Counted from the stretch's first letter, positions 1 through 10,291 are shown. The stretch: DNA of 64,000 bases from Pseudolabrys sp. (GCA_030684935.1 JAUXXH010000025.1:36043-100042), one strand, 5' to 3'. Made by a program: numbers and translations. The notes: a model not told the origin generated them from the sequence alone.

Positions 1-707
1 GGAGACGGTGTCTGGATCAGCCCCCAGATTGAATCGCGCGCCAGGCTTGAGCTATCGGCGTCGGCGACAAAAAGAACATCGTCCTTCTGCGCGTTGGCGC
101 GCTCGATCTCTTCAATGAAACCATAGCGCTCGGAGGCCGACAAACTTTCAAAGGCGACATCGAAGACGCGATAGAGATTGTCGCGCCAAACTTGCGTCTG
201 CCCGCCACGCGTGTCTTTCGCGGCTGAGCGATCAACAGTGGTGACGGACCATCCATAACTGTAGTTGATAACGAACTGGCTGCGAGGCCCGACGAACAAT
301 CTTCCCGCTTCAAGATACTCGGCACCCGGATCAGCCAGATCGATGCGGATATATCGGCCGGTCACCGGCGTAGCCAGTAGCGCGATAGCCTGGTTGTAAT
401 CAGCGCTCACCAGAGTGGCGCCGCTGTCATATAGTTCGCCGGCAACGCCGGTCGAGTCCGTCGCGGAGATGCGAATGCGGCATGTGCCGGCGGCGCTCAT
501 CGTCGTCCCGATCAAGGCAACAGTGTCAAGCGAAGAAGCGGCAAAGAGATCCGCGACAAACGATGCGGTGTTCGCCTCTGTGCTGCGCCAGCGGCGCGCG
601 ACGTCCGGACGCTGCAGATTCGCGACCGGCGCCAGCAGCTCCTGACTTGAAGCCAGCAGCAGTGCCGAGTCCGCGAGGTTCCGATAGGCGATGCAGGCGA
701 CACCCAT
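1..707 (-). CDS. Phage tail-associated protein, partial (runs off the left edge)
   Basis: Open frame from ATG at 707 read as MGVACIAYRNLADSALLLASSQELLAPVANLQRPDVARRW..., no stop found in the part translated by eye; start overlaps the stop of the next upstream gene (TGATG). Confidence 0.7.
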   Translation of the reverse strand, partial: MGVACIAYRNLADSALLLASSQELLAPVANLQRPDVARRWRSTEANTASFVADLFAASSLDTVALIGTTMSAAGTCRIRISATDSTGVAGELYDSGATLVSADYNQAIALLATPVTGRYIRIDLADPGAEYLEAGRLFVGPRSQFVINYSYGWSVTTVDRSAAKDTRGGQTQVWRDNLYRVFDVAFESLSASERYGFIEEIERANAQKDDVLFVADADSSSLARDSIWGLIQTPS

Positions 708-2260
708 CAGGCAAACACCACGATTTCGACGGAATTGTCCGCGCCGTCTTCGTTGATCTCGACCAGACGCCCGTCGCGTCCGACCGAAAGGTCGAAGCGC
801 GGATAGGTCACGTTGACGTTTTCCCCGAGGTTGAGATTGAACGCGGCCCAGTTGAGTTTCATGCGGTAGAGCCCCCGTGAGGCGCGGTAGAGATTGAGCC
901 GACGTGTCGCCTCTGCCTGCGCATCGCTATGATTGGCGAAGTAGGACTGCACCGGCTCGGCATCCAATGCGAAGGGATGATCCGCGCGAATGGCCGCGCT
1001 CGATGCTTCTGCGTATCGATAGTCCTGCGCCGCGAAGGCCCTGCGGGAAGCGGTGACACCGTCAGCGAGATCGTCCTGCACGGTCTCGTTGCGCTGATAG
1101 CCGACGCGAAACCGGTAAGGCGGCGGACTGATCCCCGACGGCAACGGCTCGCGCTTGATCTCGATGATGTCGTCGATGGTGAACCGCGAGGATGGCGGTG
1201 ACGACGGCGCCAGAACAATGCCAACCTCGAACTTTCCGTTGCGACGAAAGCCGCCCCACCCGCCGACGCCTGCCATGATGTTGGCGATGGCGTCGTCCAC
1301 GCCCTGACCGTCGTCCGTTCCCGACCAGTAGCCGATCGGCGCCGGCTGCGCCGTATTCACCGCGGCGAAGGCCGGCAAATAAATCTCGGTCGGATCGAGC
1401 ACATCGGTGCTGCGGTTGATGATGCGCCGGACGATATCGGCGGAGGTCTCGACGTACCCGCCCGCCGCATCGCCATGGAGATCGGCGGTCACCGTGCCGG
1501 CCGGCGACGATCCCAGCTTGAACAAGCCTTCCGACAGACACGTTGCATACTGCCCGGCAGGGACCGCGGCTGCGACCAGATCGGCATAAGTCGCAACGTC
1601 GGCAGAAAACGTCAGTTCGATACCGCGATCATAGATATGGTCGATGCTTTCGATCGCGCCGTCGTGGACCTGGTAGATCAAAAGATTCGGCACGACCAGC
1701 GGTGGCGAGACATTGAACACCCGGCCGAAGGCGAGCGGCTTGCGCTTCCCCGCCAGATCATCGCCGCCGTCGGCGCCGCCTGCCCCGCCGTACAGATTTC
1801 GCTGCAGCGGGACATCGAGCCCGTAGCCGAAATCCCGGATCGTGATCGTGAGCGCGTCTTCGTCGACCAGCCAGTCGGCGGCGGTGCCGACAAAGATCGG
1901 AAAATCCGTCGCGTAGTTGTCCTCGATCCGGCCGATCTTGAGGGTGATTCTGCGCCCGTCGATCGAGTAGGTGCCGATCAGAAAATCATACCGGCCGTCA
2001 CGGTTGTCGAGCGACATTGTGCCGTCGCCGGTCGAGAATACGCCGATGGTTGAGCCGCCTAACAACGACCGCCGGAACTTGATCGGCTGCGACAACGTGC
2101 CGTGAAACGGCACCCGCAGCCCCGCATCGAATAATTGACTGCTGGCGGCATAGAGGGTGAAGCGAAAGTCAGCGCGCAGGTCCGCGACGCCCGTCAGCCG
2201 CACGGCTGGATCGGGCAGCCCGCCGAAGGGAGCATCGCCGAATGCGTAGTGACCGAACAT
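707..2260 (-). CDS. Phage tail hub/baseplate-like protein
   Basis: Downstream of tape measure; sequence MFGHYAFGDAPFGG...DGTMSLDNRDGRYDFLIGTYSIDGRRITLKIG; start ATG at 2260. Confidence 0.6.
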   Translation of the reverse strand: MFGHYAFGDAPFGGLPDPAVRLTGVADLRADFRFTLYAASSQLFDAGLRVPFHGTLSQPIKFRRSLLGGSTIGVFSTGDGTMSLDNRDGRYDFLIGTYSIDGRRITLKIGRIEDNYATDFPIFVGTAADWLVDEDALTITIRDFGYGLDVPLQRNLYGGAGGADGGDDLAGKRKPLAFGRVFNVSPPLVVPNLLIYQVHDGAIESIDHIYDRGIELTFSADVATYADLVAAAVPAGQYATCLSEGLFKLGSSPAGTVTADLHGDAAGGYVETSADIVRRIINRSTDVLDPTEIYLPAFAAVNTAQPAPIGYWSGTDDGQGVDDAIANIMAGVGGWGGFRRNGKFEVGIVLAPSSPPSSRFTIDDIIEIKREPLPSGISPPPYRFRVGYQRNETVQDDLADGVTASRRAFAAQDYRYAEASSAAIRADHPFALDAEPVQSYFANHSDAQAEATRRLNLYRASRGLYRMKLNWAAFNLNLGENVNVTYPRFDLSVGRDGRLVEINEDGADNSVEIVVFA

Positions 2261-3408
2261 CAGATATCTGGCCTGTCTGAATTGCGGCCCGGGTGAATTT
2301 CGACCTTGTAGACAAGGCGCGCGCGCTGATCGTGCAGCAGCTCGGTCACCAGCGAACTTGCGACCGCATTGATGATCGCGACGCCGGTGAGGGTCGAAAC
2401 GCCTTCCTCGAGCGCGACCGGCCATTCGGACCAGTGCAAGAACGGGTGAAGCTTTGACGGCAGCGCCTTGCGAAACCGCACAGGCTCCGCGAGCGGCGGC
2501 ACCCAGCGATCGGCAGTGATGGCCTCTTGGAACGGCGCCGCCTTGACGAAGGCTGCGAACTGCTGCTGCCCGGCCGGCAATGATTTGCGAAACCGCACCG
2601 GCTCCGCGAGCGGCGGCACCCAGCGATCGGCGGTGACGGCCTCTTCGAACGGCTCAGCCTTGACGAAGGCCGCGAACTGCTGTTGCGCCGTGCGCAGGGA
2701 GGGACGGAAACGAACCGGCTCGCCGAGTGGCTGATGGAACGCCGCCTCGGTGACGTCTTCGGGGAATGGCTCGCCTTTGACAAAGGCGAGAAACTGCTGA
2801 TTCGGAGCTGAGAGCCGCTGCGCGACGTGAACGGCATTGGGATGCGAGAGCGGCTGATGCCAGTACTCTCCCGACACCAGCGGCCATTCGGACCACGACA
2901 GAAACTTCTGTGCCGAAGTGCCAAGCCGGCGCGGAAACCGCACCGGCTCCGCGAGCGGCGGCACCCAGCGGTCGGCGGTGATAGCCTCCTGGAACGGCGC
3001 CGCCTTGACGAAGGCTGCGAACTGCTGCTGCCCCGCCGGCAATGATTTGCGAAACCGCACGGGCTCCGCGAGCGGCGGCACCCAGCGATCGGCGGTGATG
3101 GCCTCTTCGAAGAGCTCGGCCTTGACGAAGGCCGCGAACTGCTGCTGCCCCGCCGGCAGCGCGGCGCGAAAGCGAACAGGCTCCGAAAGCGACCGGAACC
3201 AGCGATCGGCGGTAACGGTCTCAGGCTGCGTGAGATCGCCGATGACGATCCCGGACCACGCGATGACGGCAACCAGCGCCGCCGGCAAAACCCGAAACCG
3301 GGTCGGCTGCGACAACGGCTGGTTCCAGCTATCCTGGAAGACCGGTGTCGCCGATACATCTTCGGCATCGCCAAAGGCATATTCACCGAAGGGGCCAAAC
3401 CCAAGCAT
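2260..3408 (-). CDS. Phage tail-region protein made of about eight ~39-aa tandem repeats
   Basis: Repeated unit TADRWVPPLAEPVRFRKSLPAGQQQFAAFVKAAPFQEAI with variants; 117-bp DNA period. Confidence 0.7.
   Translation of the reverse strand: MLGFGPFGEYAFGDAEDVSATPVFQDSWNQPLSQPTRFRVLPAALVAVIAWSGIVIGDLTQPETVTADRWFRSLSEPVRFRAALPAGQQQFAAFVKAELFEEAITADRWVPPLAEPVRFRKSLPAGQQQFAAFVKAAPFQEAITADRWVPPLAEPVRFPRRLGTSAQKFLSWSEWPLVSGEYWHQPLSHPNAVHVAQRLSAPNQQFLAFVKGEPFPEDVTEAAFHQPLGEPVRFRPSLRTAQQQFAAFVKAEPFEEAVTADRWVPPLAEPVRFRKSLPAGQQQFAAFVKAAPFQEAITADRWVPPLAEPVRFRKALPSKLHPFLHWSEWPVALEEGVSTLTGVAIINAVASSLVTELLHDQRARLVYKVEIHPGRNSDRPDI
2465..3215 (-). repeat. Intragenic tandem 117-bp repeats
   Basis: Near-identical blocks such as gaaaccgcaccggctccgcgagcggcggcacccagcgatcggcggtga around 2470, 2588, 2935 and 3052. 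Confidence 0.8.
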
Positions 3409-3419
3409 CTACCGGCGTC

Positions 3420-3692
3420 CTACCGGCAAGCGTCGGCGTAAGAGCGGCGCGCGTGATAGCGCGCTTCGACGCGCTTGAGTTTCTCCATGAAAGGATCGCA
3501 GCGACCGCTCCCCGTGCAGCGCGGGCATGTCAGCTTCATGCACTGCTTGCACATGCCGCCGATGTCTTCGGGCCGTTGCTTCGGCTGCACCATCACGATG
3601 CCATTGCAATGGCCGCAGGTGAACGTGTCCCGCTCTACCGGCGACGGCAGAGCGGGATCGGTCGTGATGATGACACCGCCGGGCGAGCGCAT
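3420..3692 (-). CDS. Small zinc-ribbon-like phage protein
   Basis: CGHC...CKQC...CPRC cysteine pairs. Confidence 0.6.
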   Translation of the reverse strand: MRSPGGVIITTDPALPSPVERDTFTCGHCNGIVMVQPKQRPEDIGGMCKQCMKLTCPRCTGSGRCDPFMEKLKRVEARYHARRSYADACR

Positions 3693-3707
3693 TGGCTTCG
3701 CTTTGGC

Positions 3708-4184
3708 TTAGTTGTGGCGGTATTCGATCTGACCCACACCGGTGCCGGTGTAGCCCTGCGGGGACCGGAGACGCAGCGCCAGGCCATTGGCATCCGTCGC
3801 CGGAATGATGAGCTCCTGGCCGGGGAATGCCACCCAGCGCATCGTCGCGCGCTGGTTAAAGCCCATACCCCACAGGCTCGATGCGGCCGTCACCGTCGGC
3901 TCGCTGGTGTGGTTGACCGTACCGACGCCGAGACTGGTGCCGTCGGCCGGGTCGAGCTTTGTCGGCGTCGCCGAGGTGCCGGTGCCGATCGCGGTCGTGC
4001 GCGACACGTCGGCGACCATCGCGTTATCCGCCGCGGTGCCGTCGGTGCCGACCACAAATTCATACACGGCGAGGCGCGCGAGCAGCGTCGCATTCGACAC
4101 CGAAAGGTTCACGAGCGTCTTGAAGGACGTCGTCATTGCCTGTTGCGTACCCGCCAACAGGTTCGACACGGCATAACCGGCCAT
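3708..4184 (-). CDS. Hypothetical phage structural protein
   Basis: Intact ORF in tail operon. Confidence 0.6.
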   Translation of the reverse strand: MAGYAVSNLLAGTQQAMTTSFKTLVNLSVSNATLLARLAVYEFVVGTDGTAADNAMVADVSRTTAIGTGTSATPTKLDPADGTSLGVGTVNHTSEPTVTAASSLWGMGFNQRATMRWVAFPGQELIIPATDANGLALRLRSPQGYTGTGVGQIEYRHN

Positions 4185-4267
4185 GGGGAGTCTCCATTCT
4201 GTTTTGGAAAAGCCGCATGACGCGGCGAGATGAAACCTTCAGCCGTGACGGCCGAGGGAGTTACGCT

Positions 4268-4681
4268 TTACGAATACTGAATCTGGAATTGCCCCGGCAC
4301 CAGGCGGAAGGCCTCGCCGATATTGAAGATGAATGCGGTGTCGAGTTCGCCGAAATAGCGCATGTTGGTGGCACCGGTCAGGCTGGCATGATCGCTCAGA
4401 CTGATGTGGGTGACGATACCGAGATCAATGGTCGCAACCGCCGTCTGGATGGTCAGGACGTTGGTGCTGGTGCCCGTACTGGGCGACGCCGCACTCATGG
4501 CCGCAAAGATCGCCTGCCGCGCATAACCGCCGCCGACGAGTTCACTGGCGTAGGATCCCGACTTGGTCGGGCTCGCGGTATGTAGCCCCATGAACAATTC
4601 AACCGGCCCGGCATCGACCGCCTTGCCGAGCCGGTAGTCGAGCAGAAGCTTGGCCTCGTAGGCCGTGAAGGCAAACAGCAT
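4268..4681 (-). CDS. Hypothetical phage structural protein
   Basis: Intact ORF between tape measure and tail genes. Confidence 0.6.
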   Translation of the reverse strand: MLFAFTAYEAKLLLDYRLGKAVDAGPVELFMGLHTASPTKSGSYASELVGGGYARQAIFAAMSAASPSTGTSTNVLTIQTAVATIDLGIVTHISLSDHASLTGATNMRYFGELDTAFIFNIGEAFRLVPGQFQIQYS

Positions 4682-4696
4682 GATGGTGATCCCGTC

Positions 4697-7600
4697 TTAG
4701 GCGGCGCGCGTGCCGGGACGCTTCTGGGGTTCGATGCGCTTGTCGTCGGACAACTTGCGAACCTCGGCGCGCAGCGCGCGCAGCTCGGCAACCAGCACTT
4801 CGGTCTGTCCGTTGAAGCCCTGCGCGGTGACGCGCGCCAGGTTCATGAAATGCGGCGTATAGTCCTGACCGCCCATGCCGTTGTCATTGGACGGAAGGCG
4901 CCCGGTCCGGTTCATCAGCTCGATGACCGACGGCCCGATCATGCTGGTTGCCGCGGCGTTGATGATGCCCTCGCCACCCGCAAGCGCGATCGATCCGCGA
5001 CCGCCGGCGTAGCTCGCCAGCACCGAGTCCTTGTTCCAGATGCCGTTGCCAACGATGCCGCCCGGCGCATAGGCGCCGACAATGCCGCCTTGCGCAAGCT
5101 GCCCAAACGCACGCTTGGCCATTTCCAACCAGGGCGTGCCACCAGGTGATTCAAAGAAACCGGGCGCCCCGGCCGCCGAACCGCTCAGCCGGGTATTGGC
5201 CGCGATTTCGGCTAGGTAATCACGCATCGGACCGAAGTAAAATGAACCGTCCGCAACGGCTATATTCATCTGCTGATTGGCGAGGCCCGCGACCGAGGCC
5301 GAGATATCGACGGCGGACTGAGCCGTCGCGTCTTTCAAGGACAGCATCGCTGCATCAATGGCGGATGTTGTTTTGTTGCCAGATTCGCGCAAGTGCGCCG
5401 GCAGCGCACCTAGATCCCGCTGCACCCTGTCGAAGATGCGCGCGTATTCCGGCGAACTGGCATAGTTATCCCGCGCAACCGTCAGCAGTGTTTCGGCCAC
5501 GCCGGTCAGCGCACCCATCGCATGGGTATCGCCGTCCGCCGCCTTGCCAAGCGTCGTCTCGTAAGACGACTGAGCCGCCGCGAGTCTTTGGCTCGGTGAC
5601 AGCGTCGTCAATGTACCGATTTTGAGTCCGGTCAGAAATTCATCGATATCCTTCGCGAACGCATCCAACGCACCCGCCGATTGAGAGAGAACCCCTGCGA
5701 GATCGGGGAACTGCTCGATCAGGTCGTCGAACGCGGACCCGACAAGGCTCGCACCATCGATGATCTGCTGAGCCTGCAACAGAAACGATTCGGCGACGAG
5801 CGATTGTTCAGCCCCGAGCGCCTGCGCATCGCGCATGTCGGCGATGCTTTGTTTTCGCAGTGCGGCGAGTTGATTGAGATAACCCCTTCCCGACGCATCA
5901 TTGATCGTGGCCTGCTGCCCTTCATTGAAGGTGCTGCGCAGGAAATCGAGTTGCGCTTTGATCCCGCTGGAGACCGCAGCCGCCGCCTGCTCGGCGCTGA
6001 AACCCAGATCCTGCAAGGTGTGCTGCAACTGCTGCGCGGCGCCCCGCAACGTCAGAATATCATCCTGTACCTGAGTCAGCGGCTCGACCGTCTGCAACAG
6101 AGACAGTGCGTAGTCTCGCGCCGATTCCGCCGCCTTCACAATCGCCGGCTGTGCTTGCGCCAGGCCCTGCCCCGCGCGCGCCGTATCTTCCATGAACGCC
6201 TTGAGCGATTCGCCGATCTTTCTGACGTTCTGCTGCGCCTGCACCGCAGGGCTATCGGCGCCCAATCCCTGATCGAGTGCCTCCGCCATAACGTCGAAGC
6301 CGATGATAAAGTCGCGGGTCACGCGCTGTGCAAAGACGATCAGCGCGTCGTTGAGATCTTGCGTGCCCTCTCCGGCCTTGTGAGCCGCGTCGGCATACTT
6401 CTGGGCCTTCTCGGTTGCATCGGAGATTGCCCTGCCAAGGGAGCCCGTATTGTTGCCACGCAACTGATCCTTGAAGGATCCAACCTCTGCCGCCAGCGCC
6501 TGCCATGCTTTTTGGGCTTCCTCGAATTCTTTCTTGGCCTTGCCGCTCTGGCCAATCAGACCGCCGACCATGCCGACGATACCGCCGACCACGGCACCAA
6601 CCGGACCGAACGCCGCGCCGGCGAGCGCGCCGCCGAGCGCCCCCATCATGGGGGAGGCAGACTCATAACCCGCCAGCCCCGCGCTCGCGACGCCGACAGC
6701 CCCCTGCCCACTCATTAAATTCTGATTGCCGAACGGACTCTTCCCGGCCATCACCCTGTTGACGGTTCCGGAGGCCAGCTTGGACGTTAACTGGCTTGCC
6801 GCGCCTGTCAGCGATTCCATCACCGACTTGCCCTGCAGCAGCGATGAAACAAGATTTTGCCCGAACCCGGTGATGGCGGAATTCAGGTTGTCGTATTCCG
6901 CCTTCAACTCGTTGACCGCTATCCGCTCCTTGGCATATTCGGCGGCGCGATCCCGGATGTTCTGTTCGAGCGTCTCGTCGACCGGAATATTGCGCTCGCG
7001 CAGTCGCGCCAGATCGTCTTCGGCCGTCTTGAGCGCCAGCGCCGCCTCGGTCGTCAAACCAATGCCAGCACGTTCGGCCTCAAGCTTCGTCATCCGACTG
7101 CTGAGTTCCTCGTTGAAGCGCCGCAACCCCTCTTCCTGCTTCTTGCTCAAGGCCACCGCTTCCTTGGCGGCCTCGGTCGAGCGCTTGATCGCCTCGGCTT
7201 CATTGTGCTTGAGCGTCGTCAGCCGAATGATCTCCTGCCCCTGCGCGGAGGCGGCATCGACCTGGGCCTTGCGCAGATTGGCGTCGATCGCTTTCTGCAA
7301 TTCGCTCTTTCGGAGCTCCTCGGTTTCCTTCTGGATCGCGCGGGTGACGCCATCATAGGCCTCGCGCCGGCGCTCCATCTCCGCTGTCATTTGCCCGTAG
7401 GCGGCGGAGTCCATATCGGAATCGGCCAGCTGCTGCAGGCGGCGCTGTTCGATCAGCAACCGGTTCAATTCCGCCGTGGCGCGGGCGCGCGCTTGCGCGG
7501 CAATGCTGCCGCCCCGGCCTTCCAGCGACGACAACGTCCCTTGCGTGCGGGCGATCTCGGATTCAATCCTGATCCCGGGATCCTCGGTCGCCCGCTTGTT

Positions 7601-8647
7601 GACGGCATCGATCGCCGACGCGATACCGCGAATGGCGGCGGACAGATTCCATGCCTGCGCTATCTGCTTGCCCCAGCGCTCCATCAGCCGTTGCGTGGCA
7701 TCGCTCAAAGCCTCATAGGCGCCGGACAAGCCGGCGTCCTGCGCCGCGCCAGCCCCGCCGACCTGCCTCGCCACCTGATCGAGAATGAGCCCCTGCGCCT
7801 CTGCCACGCGGCCGGTCTCATACAGATCCTTGATGACTTCCTTTTGCTGCGACGAGAACGAAACGCCCGACCGCGTCAGGGCACTCAATCCCTTTTCGGG
7901 ATCTTCGAGCGCCTTGCCGAGCTGCATCGCGGCCGAGGAGATATCGGTCTTCATGACCGCCGCCAGGTCATCGGCAAGCTTCAGCGTGCGATCGAACGTA
8001 TCGGTCGCGATCGTCTTGAAGGTCAACAGCACGGTCGCGGCATCGCGCGTCTTTGCGATGTCGCCGATGCCGTTAACGAGATCCTGAATTTGCGCCGCGG
8101 TCCGGCCGGCCGACATGCCGGTCGACTTCAGGACCGAGTCGAGCACCGCCGACTGCTCTTCGAACTTCTGAAAGGCCGTGACCGCCCTGTTGGACGCCAG
8201 ACCGGCGGCGCCGATCAAAGCGCCGATGCCGGCAATCTTGCCGCCGACCGCCAGAATGGGGATGCCGAGCCCCATTTGGGACAGCGCCGCCTGCGCCGCC
8301 ATCGCCGACTGGCGCAGGTTATCGTTCGCGACCGACGACTTGCTAAGGGCTTCCTGATACTTCTGCTGCGCCAGCGCCATGGCGACGCCGCGCTGCTGCG
8401 CCGTGCCGATGCCGGCCTGCTCATACCGCGCCAGGCGCTCCAGCGTCGCCTGATACTGCTGGTTGGCGCGGATCGCCGGATCGAGCCGACCGACAAGGTT
8501 CTCAAAGCCCTTGGAGGTCGCCGCGGTCGCGACCGTGACCTTCTCTTCGGCCTTTTCCACCACGCCAAGCGTCTTCGCCAGCGCGTCGAGCTGCTCGCGC
8601 CCGCGCACCTGCGCCTGATAGATGGCCTGGGTAACGGTTGTGGTCAT
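4697..8647 (-). CDS. Tail tape measure protein
   Basis: 1316 aa, long coiled-coil-like N-terminal half, Gly/Ala-rich hydrophobic stretch (GALGGALAGAAFGPVGAVVGGIVGMVGGLIG), position after the chaperone pair. Confidence 0.9.
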   Translation of the reverse strand: MTTTVTQAIYQAQVRGREQLDALAKTLGVVEKAEEKVTVATAATSKGFENLVGRLDPAIRANQQYQATLERLARYEQAGIGTAQQRGVAMALAQQKYQEALSKSSVANDNLRQSAMAAQAALSQMGLGIPILAVGGKIAGIGALIGAAGLASNRAVTAFQKFEEQSAVLDSVLKSTGMSAGRTAAQIQDLVNGIGDIAKTRDAATVLLTFKTIATDTFDRTLKLADDLAAVMKTDISSAAMQLGKALEDPEKGLSALTRSGVSFSSQQKEVIKDLYETGRVAEAQGLILDQVARQVGGAGAAQDAGLSGAYEALSDATQRLMERWGKQIAQAWNLSAAIRGIASAIDAVNKRATEDPGIRIESEIARTQGTLSSLEGRGGSIAAQARARATAELNRLLIEQRRLQQLADSDMDSAAYGQMTAEMERRREAYDGVTRAIQKETEELRKSELQKAIDANLRKAQVDAASAQGQEIIRLTTLKHNEAEAIKRSTEAAKEAVALSKKQEEGLRRFNEELSSRMTKLEAERAGIGLTTEAALALKTAEDDLARLRERNIPVDETLEQNIRDRAAEYAKERIAVNELKAEYDNLNSAITGFGQNLVSSLLQGKSVMESLTGAASQLTSKLASGTVNRVMAGKSPFGNQNLMSGQGAVGVASAGLAGYESASPMMGALGGALAGAAFGPVGAVVGGIVGMVGGLIGQSGKAKKEFEEAQKAWQALAAEVGSFKDQLRGNNTGSLGRAISDATEKAQKYADAAHKAGEGTQDLNDALIVFAQRVTRDFIIGFDVMAEALDQGLGADSPAVQAQQNVRKIGESLKAFMEDTARAGQGLAQAQPAIVKAAESARDYALSLLQTVEPLTQVQDDILTLRGAAQQLQHTLQDLGFSAEQAAAAVSSGIKAQLDFLRSTFNEGQQATINDASGRGYLNQLAALRKQSIADMRDAQALGAEQSLVAESFLLQAQQIIDGASLVGSAFDDLIEQFPDLAGVLSQSAGALDAFAKDIDEFLTGLKIGTLTTLSPSQRLAAAQSSYETTLGKAADGDTHAMGALTGVAETLLTVARDNYASSPEYARIFDRVQRDLGALPAHLRESGNKTTSAIDAAMLSLKDATAQSAVDISASVAGLANQQMNIAVADGSFYFGPMRDYLAEIAANTRLSGSAAGAPGFFESPGGTPWLEMAKRAFGQLAQGGIVGAYAPGGIVGNGIWNKDSVLASYAGGRGSIALAGGEGIINAAATSMIGPSVIELMNRTGRLPSNDNGMGGQDYTPHFMNLARVTAQGFNGQTEVLVAELRALRAEVRKLSDDKRIEPQKRPGTRAA

Positions 8648-9345
8648 CGTTCAACGATCTGTCGGATGATGATGGCGGGCGCCATCACGGTGCTGCCGGC
8701 CCGCTGGCGCCGCTTGACGCGCGTACCGCCGCCGCGCGGCCCGGACTTGCCGCTGGCGAAGTGCCCCGGCAGACCGCCCTTGGTCGCGTAGGCATCCGGC
8801 GTATTGATGTAGGCAAACGTGACCTTGGCCACGTTTCGGTAGCGCGGGATCACCTTCTGCTTGGCGACCCGCTCATAGATGCGGTTCGGAACCTGCACGA
8901 CAAAGTCGCGGCCGGCGGTCGTCTTGCCGATCTCCAGGCGACGGGCATAGGCGATCGGGTTGGCGATCATGATCTCGTCGGTCGGCTTGATGTCGGGCGG
9001 CAGCGAACCGACTTCGACGCCGTTGACATAGAGCGTATGGCTGCGGACATAGGACCCGCTCCCGACCGGAGACGCCTTGCGTAGCTCATCGAGTGCGAAT
9101 TCGACGAGCTGGCGGATGTTGCTGTAGTTGTAGACGACCGGTCCCGGCAGCACGACGCTGTCGAGGTTTCGATTGCCGGGCCGGTTGGCGTAGGCCTCGA
9201 ACGACGGGTTGCCCTGCCGCTGCATGATCGCGGCATGCCCCTCGCGCGCGGTCTTGAGCAGGAACGCCTTGGCCTCGGCATCCATTTTCTTCGGCCACGC
9301 GACGGTGATCGTCTGGCGCATTGACTGGAGAGCCGGTGAGGCCAT
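8644..9345 (-). CDS. Phage tail-region protein
   Basis: ORF starting MASPALQSMRQTITVAWPKK; TAATG overlap with upstream chaperone ORF. Confidence 0.55.
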   Translation of the reverse strand: MASPALQSMRQTITVAWPKKMDAEAKAFLLKTAREGHAAIMQRQGNPSFEAYANRPGNRNLDSVVLPGPVVYNYSNIRQLVEFALDELRKASPVGSGSYVRSHTLYVNGVEVGSLPPDIKPTDEIMIANPIAYARRLEIGKTTAGRDFVVQVPNRIYERVAKQKVIPRYRNVAKVTFAYINTPDAYATKGGLPGHFASGKSGPRGGGTRVKRRQRAGSTVMAPAIIIRQIVER

Positions 9346-10159
9346 TAATTGTTTCTCCCCGGCGGGGTTGGCGTCTGGTTTTGCTTTTGCGACAATACAG
9401 ACGCTCGGATCTGGCCAAGCCGCACCAGGGCCAGACTTTCCCAACGCTCCAGCGCGACGTCGCGCATCAAACTCCACGACACCAGCGCTTCCCAAGTCAC
9501 CACGGGAATACTCATGCCGTTTGCCGCGAGCCCCATCGCGATTTCATTGAACCAGCGCCAGAGATAGGACAATGCGGCCGGCATCTCAGGCGCTTCGGTT
9601 TCTGCCTCAGAGATGGCCTTCGGCTTGATGCCAAGCGCCGCGAACTGGCGCTTGGCTGATTCAAGATGATCGCGTTCGCTGGCGCCGTCGCTCAGCTTGC
9701 GGTCTTGGGCGAAGTCCCACTCGGCGAAGACGCAGAGGTCGTCGACGAGCGCTTGATAAAATTTGCCTCAGCGTGAATGAACACATAGGCCTGCTTGCGC
9801 AGCCAGGCATATTCCGGCGTCGCGAACAGTTCCTTGGCCTTGTCAGGCGAAAAGACATCGGCGTCCTCGCCGAAATACCAGCCAGTCGCGAGCGCGGCCA
9901 GCGTTTCGACTTGCGTCTCGACGGGATCTTCGTTCTCGATCTGGTTGCGGCCGCTCCGCATCTTGCGGAACGCTGCAGCGGAACGCGCGCGGTCCAGCTT
10001 TCGTCCTGCCTCGCTGTCGATCGACAGGAAGTCGATGTAGCACTCCTTGCCTTTCGTGTCGGTCAAGGCGCGCTGGGTGTCGGCATCGATAACGGTCATG
10101 CGCGCCGGCGTCGTCACATCGACTTCCGCGCGCGCCAAAGCACCAAGCTTCAAACTCAT
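9345..10159 (-). CDS. Tail assembly chaperone, -1 frameshift product (GT-like)
   Basis: Slippery heptamer A AAT TTT at 9764..9758 in the zero frame; -1 frame continues YQALVDDLCVFAEWDFAQDRKL...QTPTPPGRNN to the stop at 9345. Confidence 0.8.
9692..10159 (-). CDS. Tail assembly chaperone, short form (G-like)
   Basis: MSLKLGALARAEVDVTTPARM...; between major tail protein and tape measure genes. Confidence 0.75.
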   Translation of the reverse strand: MSLKLGALARAEVDVTTPARMTVIDADTQRALTDTKGKECYIDFLSIDSEAGRKLDRARSAAAFRKMRSGRNQIENEDPVETQVETLAALATGWYFGEDADVFSPDKAKELFATPEYAWLRKQAYVFIHAEANFIKRSSTTSASSPSGTSPKTAS

Positions 10160-10291
10160 ATCGTTTTCCTTTGCTGGGAAGGGTGGACCGGAGACGACCA
10201 GCAATCGTCTCCGGCCCGGGTTGCAGCAACCGCCCGGCGCCGGGAGCGCCGCGCGTCTTTCCCCGTGCTGGCGGGGATGGGGTCCGGGCTA

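Noticed and set aside
2465-3215. Regularly spaced repeats that could suggest a CRISPR array
   Set aside because: Period is 117 bp, divisible by 3, entirely inside an open reading frame, with no short repeat/variable spacer pattern.
6857-8791. 644-aa plus-strand ORF
   Set aside because: Shadow ORF antisense to the tape measure gene; composition (Arg/Gln/Leu-rich) is typical of GC-rich antisense frames.
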